Shown here one piece after another: positions 8,269 through 14,284 of a DNA stretch of 47,182 nucleotides. Position numbers and translations under genes: made by a program. A model generated the notes under the pieces. The model had not been told where the DNA came from. It was given only the letters and a program-made list of their open reading frames with translations, and did no database searches. The DNA comes from Bacteroidales bacterium. GTDB taxonomy: Bacteria > Bacteroidota > Bacteroidia > Bacteroidales > UBA932. The number at the start of each line of letters is the position of its first letter. Positions within the stretch are counted from its first letter, which is position 1. Location of the stretch: positions 1 to 47,182 of the forward strand of contig JAFWRQ010000012.1 of assembly GCA_017519865.1 (NCBI GenBank). The letters are read 5' to 3'.

Positions 8269-8394
8269 TACCGGAAGGACATGGCATGGCAAACCCAACC
8301 GGGCCTTGACCCGGATGGTCTGATTATTATCCTGATGTCCGGAAGAGCACCAGAGAGCAGTCAGATAGTCACGTCCTTGGATGGAATCGCTCAT
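8263..8394 (-). CDS. Leader peptide of the carAB-pyrG operon
   Basis: This 43-residue open frame starts at ATG 8394, about 17 nt after the predicted transcription start, and ends TGA at 8263, 33 nt before the attenuator. It reads MSDSIQGRDYL near the start and holds HQDNNQT at 20-26 followed by IRVKAR. The block CAG-GAT-AAT-AAT-CAG resembles the CAG-AAT-AAT-AAT block of the glnK leader. The same frame stays open further upstream, but those codons lie beyond the promoter and so cannot be in this transcript. No protein family is recognised. It probably senses translation of Asn/Gln, or possibly Arg, codons. The function is inferred. Confidence 0.6.
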   Translation of the reverse strand: MSDSIQGRDYLTALWCSSGHQDNNQTIRVKARLGLPCHVLPVG

Positions 8395-8417
8395 GGGGAA
8401 TTCTGCTAACTGGACTA

Positions 8418-8448
8418 CAAAGTTAATAAACGGATTTAAAAACGCAAA
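8418..8448 (-). promoter_or_regulatory. Promoter of the carAB-pyrG operon
   Basis: A -33 box TTTG (8448-8445) and a -7 box TAACTTTG (8425-8418) are spaced by 19 nt, a full match to the Bacteroidota consensus. Transcription should start near 8411, well after any upstream in-frame start, which fixes the leader peptide start at 8394. Confidence 0.8.
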
Positions 8449-8484
8449 CACTTGGGCTTAACTCTCTGATGATTGTCGTCTGCG

Positions 8485-8515
8485 GATTGCACAATCATAT
8501 GTGGATTGAACAATC
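8485..8515. promoter_or_regulatory. Tandem palindromes, candidate operator upstream of carAB
   Basis: Two copies of GATTGnACAATC (8485-8496 and 8504-8515) are repeated at a 19-nt step. Each is itself a palindrome (GATTG/CAATC). They lie about 40-70 bp upstream of the carAB -33 box, where an activator or a looping repressor might bind. No known regulator is assigned. Confidence 0.4.
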
Positions 8516-8596
8516 CCGACTCCTGCTGTGCGTGGCCTCCGTGGAGACGTACAAGAAGGTTGATATGTGCTGTTTCGCTCTCCAGGTCAAGGGTTG

Positions 8597-8765
8597 CCGC
8601 GACGCCGAAAAAACGCATCGATTTTCGGCGTCGCGGTGCGATATCGGGTGTATTTGCCTGTTTTTCTTCCGCGACGCCGATCCCACGGCCAATTTTTCGG
8701 CGTCGCGGAAAATGCCGCAGGACGGGTCATGGCGGGATTCCGCTCGCTGCGCTCGCGCTATCCCG
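8597..8765. repeat. REP-like cluster of three palindromes
   Basis: Two hairpins share the core CGCGACGCCGA. In the first, 8597-8611 pairs with 8622-8636 in a perfect 15-bp stem with a 10-nt loop. In the second, 8667-8680 pairs with 8697-8710 in a perfect 14-bp stem with a 16-nt loop. A third inverted repeat, CGGGAT (8733-8738) with ATCCCG (8760-8765), encloses a GC-rich CGCTCGCTGCGCTCGCG core. No reading frame of merit covers the region. The look is that of repetitive extragenic palindromes; copies elsewhere cannot be checked here. Confidence 0.6.
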
Positions 8766-8790
8766 TTGGGGGAGTTATCAGAGCAAGGAT

Positions 8791-8823
8791 AAAACAAAAC
8801 AGCCCGGCGCTATGCGCCAGGCT
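8791..8823 (-). terminator. Intrinsic terminator of tRNA-Ser
   Basis: On the minus strand AGCCTGGCGC (8823-8814) pairs with GCGCCGGGCT (8810-8801), ten pairs with one wobble and a 3-nt loop, followed by GTTTTGTTTT. It lies 14 nt after the tRNA 3' end. Confidence 0.85.
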
Positions 8824-8837
8824 GCATCCTTGCTTTG

Positions 8838-8925
8838 CGGAGAGGGCGGGATTCGAACCCGCGAACCCCTTTGGGAGGTCACGCGCTTTCCAGACGCGCC
8901 TCTTCAGCCACTCGAGCACCTCTCC
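8838..8925 (-). tRNA. tRNA-Ser (anticodon GGA)
   Basis: Read on the minus strand, an 88-nt class II tRNA with a long variable arm. The acceptor stem GGAGAGG/CCTCTCC has 7 bp and G73 as discriminator, as expected for serine. The anticodon arm CGCGTCTGGAAAGCGCG shows the GGA anticodon (UCC/UCU codons), and the T-arm has GGTTCGAATCC. The 3' CCA is not encoded: the genome continues CAAAG after the discriminator, so the CCA-adding enzyme encoded nearby would be needed. Confidence 0.96.
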
Positions 8926-8942
8926 TTTGCGGTTTGCGGGTG

Positions 8943-8950
8943 CAAATATA
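8943..8950 (-). promoter_or_regulatory. Probable -7 box for tRNA-Ser
   Basis: TATATTTG on the minus strand lies 18 bp before the tRNA 5' end. No good -33 box is seen at the usual spacing. Confidence 0.5.
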
Positions 8951-8962
8951 AACAAAAAATGT

Positions 8963-8970
8963 TAACTTTG
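8963..8970 (+). promoter_or_regulatory. Probable -7 box for the HsdR-N gene operon
   Basis: TAACTTTG lies 36 nt before the start at 9007. A TTTG occurs upstream, but at 26 nt rather than 19-21, so the -33 box is uncertain. Confidence 0.5.
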
Positions 8971-9006
8971 TACTCTTACATCGAAAATTGACACCTTTTC
9001 GCCTAA

Positions 9007-9423
9007 ATGTCCATGGAGATGATATATGACCCGCTCAGGCGCAAGGACGTACCGCTCACTCCCGAGGAGAGGGTGCGCCAGTGGTTCATCGAACAGCTGA
9101 AGACGTCTGCCGGAGTCCCTCAGCATCAGATGATGAGCGAGGTTGCCATGGAGTACGGTGCAGGAAAGAGATGGCGGGCGGACATAGTGGTATACGGTCA
9201 CGGCGGCGTGCCGATGGCAGTCGTGGAGTGCAAGCGTCCTGACGTCGAGATCACCAAGGACGTACTGGAGCAGGCCCTGCGTTACAGCGCCGTCCTGAAG
9301 GTCCCTTTCCTTTTCCTGACCAACGGTCATCTTACATATATCTGCCGCAGGGCGGGGGATACTTATGAGTTCCTGGACAAGGCGCCGGTTTATGAAGAAA
9401 TGCTTGTTCAATGCCAACGATAA
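9007..9423 (+). CDS. Stand-alone HsdR N-terminal nuclease-domain protein
   Basis: This 138-residue protein matches the type I restriction enzyme R N-terminal domain (PD-(D/E)XK fold). Visible motifs are RQWFIEQLK, then RADIVVY and MAVVECKRPD, giving the D...ExK residues (D in RADIV, E and K in VVECK) of the nuclease core, followed by ALRYSAVL and a FLTNG segment. No helicase domain and no HsdM/HsdS gene is present, so it is not a restriction system as such. Small proteins of this kind are common in Bacteroidota; their role is unknown to me. The last 13 nt overlap the start of the CCA-adding enzyme, so the two are translationally coupled. Confidence 0.8.
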   Translation: MSMEMIYDPLRRKDVPLTPEERVRQWFIEQLKTSAGVPQHQMMSEVAMEYGAGKRWRADIVVYGHGGVPMAVVECKRPDVEITKDVLEQALRYSAVLKVPFLFLTNGHLTYICRRAGDTYEFLDKAPVYEEMLVQCQR

Positions 9424-10844
9424 CTACCGGTTTCCTAGATAAGCCGATCTTCGGAATTGTTTCGGACGTTGCTGCCGAGAGGGGCGTAAAGGCCTTTGTC
9501 ATCGGCGGTTATGTGCGTGATTGCTTCCTCGGGCGCCCGTGCAACGACATCGATATCGTGGTCGAGGGCAGCGGCATTGACTTCGCCGAGGCCGTAGGCA
9601 AAGTTACCGGCAAGACCGTCTCCTATTTCAAGAATTTCGGCACCGCCATGATGCGTTATCACGGCGACGAGGTGGAGTTCGTGGGTGCGCGCAAGGAGTC
9701 CTACAGGCGTGAATCGCGCAAACCTATCGTCGAGAACGGGACACTGGAGGATGACCAGCTGCGGAGGGATTTCACCATCAACGCCATGGCTTTCAGTCTC
9801 CAGAAGGACAGCTTCGGAGAGCTGGTGGACCCCTTCGGGGGCATCCGTGACCTGGCTTCCGGCATCATCCGTACTCCTCTGGAACCCGATACGACCTATT
9901 CCGACGACCCCCTCCGAATGCTCAGGGCCATCCGCTTCGCAGCGAAGCTTTCCACGCCTGAACTGGAGTTCAGGATAGTGCCTGAGTCGCTCGAAGCGAT
10001 GAAGCGGATGAGCGGCCGCCTCTCCATCCTTTCAAAGGAGCGCATAGCCGAGGAACTTGACAAGATGCTGATGACCGACCGTCCGTCCATGGCTTTCAGG
10101 CTGATGGACGAGACCGGGCTGCTGGAGCACGTCCTGCCGCAGCTCTCCGCCTTGAAGGGCGTTGAGACCATCGAGGGCCGTGGCCACAAGGAGAATTTCT
10201 CCCACACCCTGGCCGTGCTGGACAACGTCGCAGCGACAGGAGCCGATCTCTGGCTCCGGTGGGCGGCGCTCCTGCACGACATCGGCAAGCCCGCATCGAA
10301 GCGTTTCGAGCCGGGTATCGGCTGGACCTTCCACGGCCACGAGGTGATCGGTGCGAAGATGGTTCCCAAGATATTCCAGAGCCTGATGCTGCCCCTTAAC
10401 GAGAAGATGAAGTATGTGCAGAAGCTTGTGCGGCTGCACCTTCGTCCCATCGCCCTCGTCGACGACGAGGTCACGGACTCGGCGGTGCGCCGCCTCCTCT
10501 TCGACGCCGGCGACGACATCGACGACCTCATGGTCCTGTGCAATGCGGACATCACTTCCAAGAATCCCGCGAAGGTGGCGCGCATCAAGCACAACTTCGA
10601 ACTGGTGAAGCAGAAGATGGTCGAGGTGGAGGAGAGGGATTCCATCCGCAACTTCAAGAATCCCATCACCGGCGAGTACATAATGGAGGTGTATGGCCTG
10701 GCTCCCGGCAAGCCCATCGGCGTGCTGAAGGAGTATGTCAAGGAAGCCATCCTCGACGGTGTCATCGCGAACGATTTCGCCGAGGCAGACCGCCTTATGC
10801 GCGAAAAGGCTTCGGAGATGGGCCTGACTCCTGTTGTGAGATGA
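9411..10844 (+). CDS. cca: CCA-adding tRNA nucleotidyltransferase with HD domain
   Basis: This 477-residue enzyme adds or repairs the tRNA 3' CCA. The N-terminal nucleotidyltransferase head has AFVIGGYVRDCFLG and the metal-binding DIDIV pair. RRDFTINAMAF and the RNA-binding domain with DDPLRMLRAIRFA follow. From about residue 260 there is an HD hydrolase domain (ALLHDIGKP, HGHEVIGAKM), as in the larger family members. Its substrate need is clear here, because the nearby tRNA-Ser gene lacks an encoded CCA. The start overlaps the upstream gene by 13 nt and the stop overlaps the recombinase start as ATGA. Confidence 0.95.
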   Translation: MPTITTGFLDKPIFGIVSDVAAERGVKAFVIGGYVRDCFLGRPCNDIDIVVEGSGIDFAEAVGKVTGKTVSYFKNFGTAMMRYHGDEVEFVGARKESYRRESRKPIVENGTLEDDQLRRDFTINAMAFSLQKDSFGELVDPFGGIRDLASGIIRTPLEPDTTYSDDPLRMLRAIRFAAKLSTPELEFRIVPESLEAMKRMSGRLSILSKERIAEELDKMLMTDRPSMAFRLMDETGLLEHVLPQLSALKGVETIEGRGHKENFSHTLAVLDNVAATGADLWLRWAALLHDIGKPASKRFEPGIGWTFHGHEVIGAKMVPKIFQSLMLPLNEKMKYVQKLVRLHLRPIALVDDEVTDSAVRRLLFDAGDDIDDLMVLCNADITSKNPAKVARIKHNFELVKQKMVEVEERDSIRNFKNPITGEYIMEVYGLAPGKPIGVLKEYVKEAILDGVIANDFAEADRLMREKASEMGLTPVVR

Positions 10845-11839
10845 ATCCCCTGATAGACAGTTATATACAGTATATATCGGCGATACGCAGGTATTCGCCG
10901 CGGACGCAGTCTATATATCGCGATGTCCTTGTGGAGTATGCCGGATACAGCCTTGAGTCTCCGGACGACCCGGAAGCCCTTGCCGCTTCCCTGGTACCGT
11001 CTTCCCTCCGAAACTACGAGGTCCATCTGATGGAGGACAGGAAGCTGGGCGCACGGACAGTCAACCTGCATCTATCCGTCCTGAGCGGTTTCTGCCGCTA
11101 TCTGATGACGCAGGGCAGGCTCAAGTCCAATCCGGTCCGCCTGGTCACCCGCCCAAAGACGGAGAAAAGGCTTCCGGAGTTCTACCGTGACGAGGCGATG
11201 GAGAAGTATTTCTCCGAGACCGCCCATGCCGCATCGGAGGATGAACTGGAACTGTTGCGGACGCTCGATCCCGGGGAGGAGCTCGCGAGGACGCTGTACG
11301 AGCGCCGACTCCGCCGGCTGGTCGTCAGCCTGCTGCACGCCTCCGGCCTTCGCCGCGCCGAGCTTGCCTCGCTGGATGTCAGAAGCCTTGACCGGCAGCG
11401 CAATATGCTGACTGTCAGGGGAAAGGGTGACAAGATGAGGGAGGTGCCACTGATCCCTTCAGTCGTCGGAGAGATAGATTTGTACCTGCAGGCCGCCGAA
11501 GTTTTCTTCGGCGGCGTCCCGGAGGCCGGAGATCCGCTCCTGCGGACCCCGGCCGGCCGCCGGCTCTACCCGGTCTACATCGACCGGGCCGTAAAGGCTG
11601 AACTCGGAGCCCTTCCGGACATCACCGGCCGCAAGTCGCCGCACGTCCTGCGGCATACGCTTGCGACCGGGCTTCTGAACGAAGGCTCCGACCTCAATTC
11701 CATCAAGGAACTGCTCGGCCACTCGTCGCTGGCAGCCACGCAGGTCTATACCCACAACTCCATCGAGAGGCTGAAAGCCGTCTATGAAAAGGCGCATCCG
11801 CGCGCAAAGGACCCGTCCGACATCAAGCCGGAGAAATAG
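10841..11839 (+). CDS. xerC: XerC/XerD-type tyrosine recombinase
   Basis: This 332-residue recombinase resolves chromosome dimers at dif. The N-terminal SAM-like DNA-binding domain (1-100) begins MNPLIDSYIQYI. The catalytic domain has Arg171 (GLRRAEL), the Lys of GKGDK (194-198), His268 and Arg271 (PHVLRH), His294 (GHSS) and nucleophile Tyr303 (VYTHNS), so all six residues are there. It is slightly longer than typical XerC because of an insert around 125-155. The start ATG overlaps the cca stop (ATGA). The position directly before hpf and the lack of mobile-element signs favour the housekeeping XerC/D role over an integrase. Whether it is XerC or XerD cannot be told from this sequence. Confidence 0.9.
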   Translation: MNPLIDSYIQYISAIRRYSPRTQSIYRDVLVEYAGYSLESPDDPEALAASLVPSSLRNYEVHLMEDRKLGARTVNLHLSVLSGFCRYLMTQGRLKSNPVRLVTRPKTEKRLPEFYRDEAMEKYFSETAHAASEDELELLRTLDPGEELARTLYERRLRRLVVSLLHASGLRRAELASLDVRSLDRQRNMLTVRGKGDKMREVPLIPSVVGEIDLYLQAAEVFFGGVPEAGDPLLRTPAGRRLYPVYIDRAVKAELGALPDITGRKSPHVLRHTLATGLLNEGSDLNSIKELLGHSSLAATQVYTHNSIERLKAVYEKAHPRAKDPSDIKPEK

Positions 11840-11840
11840 G

Positions 11841-11865
11841 AAGTCGAATATTGCACGACTTTTTT
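11841..11865 (+). terminator. Intrinsic terminator after the recombinase gene
   Basis: AAGTCG (11841-11846) pairs with CGACTT (11856-11861) over a 9-nt loop, with T continuing to 11865. The stem is short, so it may be partial. Confidence 0.6.
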
Positions 11866-11873
11866 GCGTAATC

Positions 11874-11905
11874 TTGGGTTTTGTGCCACGATTTTTGTAT
11901 ATTTA
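11874..11905 (+). promoter_or_regulatory. Promoter of hpf
   Basis: TTGG (11874-11877) and TATATTTA (11898-11905) are spaced 20 nt apart, a near match to the Bacteroidota promoter. The roughly 50-nt leader that follows contains a CCCC-GAAA-GGGG tetraloop hairpin at 11929-11940. Confidence 0.55.
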
Positions 11906-11958
11906 CCCACGTAATGTTGTACTAACCGCCCCGAAAGGGGTCCTTAATATATTTCACT

Positions 11959-12252
11959 ATGGAGATCAAGATCAAATCCTTGAAATTCGACGCAGACCAG
12001 AAGCTGGTCGCCTTCGTCGAGAAGAAAGTCTCAAAGCTCGAGAGGTTTTACGAGGGTGTCGACACCGTAGACGTGACGCTGTCACTGCTGCCGGAGCCGG
12101 ACAACAAGAACGCCAGGATCCAGATCCACGTCCCGGGACAGGAGCTCATCATCGAGCGCAACGCCAAAACCTTCGAGGATGCCATCACTGAGTGCGCCGA
12201 TGCGATGAAAGAAAAGCTTACAAGGTTCAAGGAGAAGTTGTACGAAGCATAA
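11959..12252 (+). CDS. hpf: Ribosome hibernation-promoting factor (short form)
   Basis: This 97-residue HPF/RaiA (S30AE) protein binds the 30S subunit and inactivates ribosomes in stationary phase. The beta-alpha-beta-beta-beta-alpha pattern is apparent: MEIKIKSLKF, then a helix with EKKVSKLERFY, strands with VDVTLSLL and ARIQIHVPG, and a last helix with ECADAMKEKLTRFKEKL. It lacks the C-terminal dimerisation domain of long HPF. It sits between xer and holA and has its own promoter and a strong terminator. Confidence 0.93.
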   Translation: MEIKIKSLKFDADQKLVAFVEKKVSKLERFYEGVDTVDVTLSLLPEPDNKNARIQIHVPGQELIIERNAKTFEDAITECADAMKEKLTRFKEKLYEA

Positions 12253-12267
12253 ATACTTTATTTCTGA

Positions 12268-12293
12268 GGATGGTTGACAAACCATCCTTTTTT
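12268..12293 (+). terminator. Intrinsic terminator after hpf
   Basis: GGATGGTT (12268-12275) pairs perfectly with AACCATCC (12280-12287) around a GACA loop, followed by six T. The hairpin overlaps the promoter of holA. Confidence 0.9.
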
Positions 12294-12303
12294 CATACCT
12301 TTG
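12274..12303 (+). promoter_or_regulatory. Promoter of holA
   Basis: TTGA (12274-12277) and TACCTTTG (12296-12303) are separated by 18 nt. The start codon is at 12310, so the transcript is predicted to be leaderless or nearly so. The -33 element lies inside the hpf terminator stem. Confidence 0.6.
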
Positions 12304-12309
12304 TACGGT

Positions 12310-13356
12310 ATGGCCAAGAGCTCCGTCAATATCCCCGCACTCTGCGGGCAGTTGGTTGAAGACGCCCGTGCAGGCGTCTTCAAGCCTGTGTATCTGCTCA
12401 TGGGAGACGAACCGTACTATCCCGACCTCGTGTGCTCCGCCGTAATGGAGCACTGCGTGGACGAGAGCTTCAAGGATTTCAACGAATACATATACTATGG
12501 TGCCGACACGGATGCCGAGACCATTGTGTCTTCCGCCCGTCAGTATCCTATGATGTCCGACCGCACGCTCGTCGTGGTCAAGGAGGCGCAACTGATGAAG
12601 GACATCGAGCAGTTGCAGTATTACTGCCAGCAGCCGCTCGACTCCACCGTGCTGGTAGTGCTCTTGCACAAGGGCACGGTCGACAAGCGCAAGGCCTTCT
12701 ACAAGAGCGTGCAGAAGTGCGGCGGCGCCATCGTCGAGTCGCCCGCGCTGCGAGACTACGAGATTGCGGACTGGATAGTCCGCCATTTCCGCTCGCGCGG
12801 GCTCACCATCTCCCCTGAAGCCGCCTCCCTGATGGGGGAGAGCACCGGTACGGAACTGAGCACCATCGTTGTCGAGACGGACAAGCTGGTCAAGAACCTC
12901 CCGGAGGGTGTCGATACCGTCACGGTATCCGACGTCGAGAGGAACGTCGGCATAAGCCGCCAGTTCAGCGTCTTCGAGCTGAACCGCGAACTGGCGGCCC
13001 GAAACGCCTCCAAGGCGCTGCGCATCGCTGCGCACGTCGGCTCCGCCGCCCGCTTCGCGATGCCCATGGCCGTGAGCGTGATCTTCTCGCAGTTCTACAA
13101 GGTGCTCCGGTACGGAGCCCTGCTGCAGCGCAGCCCCAGGCCTTCGGCAGAGGAGAAGGCTGTGGCCCTCGCCGGGGTCAACCCCTATTTCTACCGCGAC
13201 TACGATATGGCCGTCAGGAATTATCCCCTGCCGAAATGCATGAAGGTCATCTCCTTGCTCACCGAATATGACTACAAAGGGAAAGGCGGAGACGGCGGTG
13301 ACATGGACGACGGCACGCTGCTGGTGGAGATGGTGACAAAAATCTTGAATGTTTAG
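12310..13356 (+). CDS. holA: DNA polymerase III, delta subunit
   Basis: This 348-residue clamp-loader subunit opens the sliding clamp. KPVYLLMGDEPYY near the N-terminus matches the family start (F/LYLLxGxE). The middle has SDRTLVVVKEAQLM, and the lid region contains SPEAASLMGESTGTELSTI. The C-terminal collar is helical. An upstream TTG at 12274 would give a longer frame, but it lies in the terminator and promoter, so ATG 12310 is taken as the start. It is monocistronic, followed by an AT-rich promoter for the ABC transporter. Confidence 0.92.
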   Translation: MAKSSVNIPALCGQLVEDARAGVFKPVYLLMGDEPYYPDLVCSAVMEHCVDESFKDFNEYIYYGADTDAETIVSSARQYPMMSDRTLVVVKEAQLMKDIEQLQYYCQQPLDSTVLVVLLHKGTVDKRKAFYKSVQKCGGAIVESPALRDYEIADWIVRHFRSRGLTISPEAASLMGESTGTELSTIVVETDKLVKNLPEGVDTVTVSDVERNVGISRQFSVFELNRELAARNASKALRIAAHVGSAARFAMPMAVSVIFSQFYKVLRYGALLQRSPRPSAEEKAVALAGVNPYFYRDYDMAVRNYPLPKCMKVISLLTEYDYKGKGGDGGDMDDGTLLVEMVTKILNV

Positions 13357-13361
13357 AATTA

Positions 13362-13395
13362 TTTGTTGTTTTTCAATATAATTTTATTATTTTTG
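13362..13395 (+). promoter_or_regulatory. Promoter of the ABC exporter/nucleotidase unit
   Basis: The -7 box TATTTTTG (13388-13395) is clear. The -33 element could be TTTG at 13362 (22-nt gap) or TTGT at 13366 (18-nt gap). The surrounding 50 bp are strongly AT-rich against a GC-rich background. Confidence 0.6.
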
Positions 13396-13423
13396 CAGAG
13401 CCAAACATAAAATTGAACGAACA

Positions 13424-14284
13424 ATGGGATTGATAGAGTGCAAGGAAGTTTGCAAGAGTTTCGGTGAGAAAGTGGCGCTCGACCACGTTTCCATCGACAT
13501 TCCCGAGGGCAAGATCTTCGGCCTGCTGGGCCCCAACGGCGCCGGTAAGACTACCCTCATACGTATCATCAACCGTATCACCATCCCCAATTCCGGGGAG
13601 GTCTTTTTCAAGGGTGCCCCCATTACCCAGCATGATGTCGAGAAGATAGGCTATATGCCGGAGGAACGTGGCCTCTACCGCAAGATGAAAGTAGGAGACC
13701 AGGCGATGTACCTCGCCCAGTTAAAGGGGATGACCGCGCGCGATGCACGCGGAGCCCTCAAGGAGTGGTTCATCCGCTTCGGCATCCAGGACTGGTGGGA
13801 CAAGAAGGTGGAGGAGCTTTCCAAGGGTATGGCCCAGAAGCTCCAGTTCATCACTACCGTCGTCCACAAGCCCAGCCTGCTCATCCTCGACGAGCCTTTT
13901 TCCGGCTTCGACCCCGTCAACGCCGACATCATCCGCAAGGAGATTCTCAGGCTTCGCGACGAAGGCGCCACGATCGTCCTCTCCACCCACAATATGGAGT
14001 CCGTGGAGGAACTCTGTGACGACATCGCCCTCATCAACAAGTCCCGCCTGGTGATCACCGGCGGCGTCGAGAACATCCGCCGCGAGTACGGCAACAACAA
14101 TGTCGAACTCATCTACACCGACGCCGACGGCCGTCACACCGAAGTGCTTCCGCGCGAGGTCGACGGCAACTCCACGCTCGAGAACTACATCGCCAAGGGC
14201 GTGACCATCAACGCATACCGCGAGCTTATGCCTCGCATGAATGACATTTTCATCAAACTTGTAACAGGGGAGGACGCGAAATGA
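13424..14284 (+). CDS. ABC transporter ATP-binding protein (NatA-like)
   Basis: This 286-residue ATPase has Walker A GPNGAGKTT at 36-44, a C-loop LSKGM at 132-136 (degenerate from LSGGQ, as is common in this group), Walker B LLILDEP at 152-158 and an H-loop STHN. A C-terminal extension of about 70 residues resembles the DUF4162 tail of NatA and similar ABC-2 exporters. The stop overlaps the start of the permease as ATGA, so the two make one exporter. Substrate is unknown; sodium or small-molecule efflux has been reported for relatives. Confidence 0.92.
   Translation: MGLIECKEVCKSFGEKVALDHVSIDIPEGKIFGLLGPNGAGKTTLIRIINRITIPNSGEVFFKGAPITQHDVEKIGYMPEERGLYRKMKVGDQAMYLAQLKGMTARDARGALKEWFIRFGIQDWWDKKVEELSKGMAQKLQFITTVVHKPSLLILDEPFSGFDPVNADIIRKEILRLRDEGATIVLSTHNMESVEELCDDIALINKSRLVITGGVENIRREYGNNNVELIYTDADGRHTEVLPREVDGNSTLENYIAKGVTINAYRELMPRMNDIFIKLVTGEDAK

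Noticed and set aside
8395-8451. Upstream extension of the carAB leader ORF to 62 residues
   Set aside because: These codons overlap or precede the promoter boxes at 8418-8448, so they cannot be in the transcript from that promoter.
8495-8797. Small open frames over the palindrome cluster
   Set aside because: They read through perfect hairpins and repeat sequence, with no start context or domain.
9007-9423. Type I restriction-modification system
   Set aside because: Only the HsdR N-terminal domain is present; there is no helicase part, HsdM or HsdS.
10841-11839. Recombinase as integrase of a mobile element next to tRNA-Ser
   Set aside because: It is operonic with cca, adjacent to hpf, on the housekeeping XerC/D pattern; no att repeats or phage genes are seen.
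11929-11940. CCCC-GAAA-GGGG hairpin before hpf as a terminator
   Set aside because: There is only a 4-bp stem and no T-run; it may be an mRNA leader element at most.
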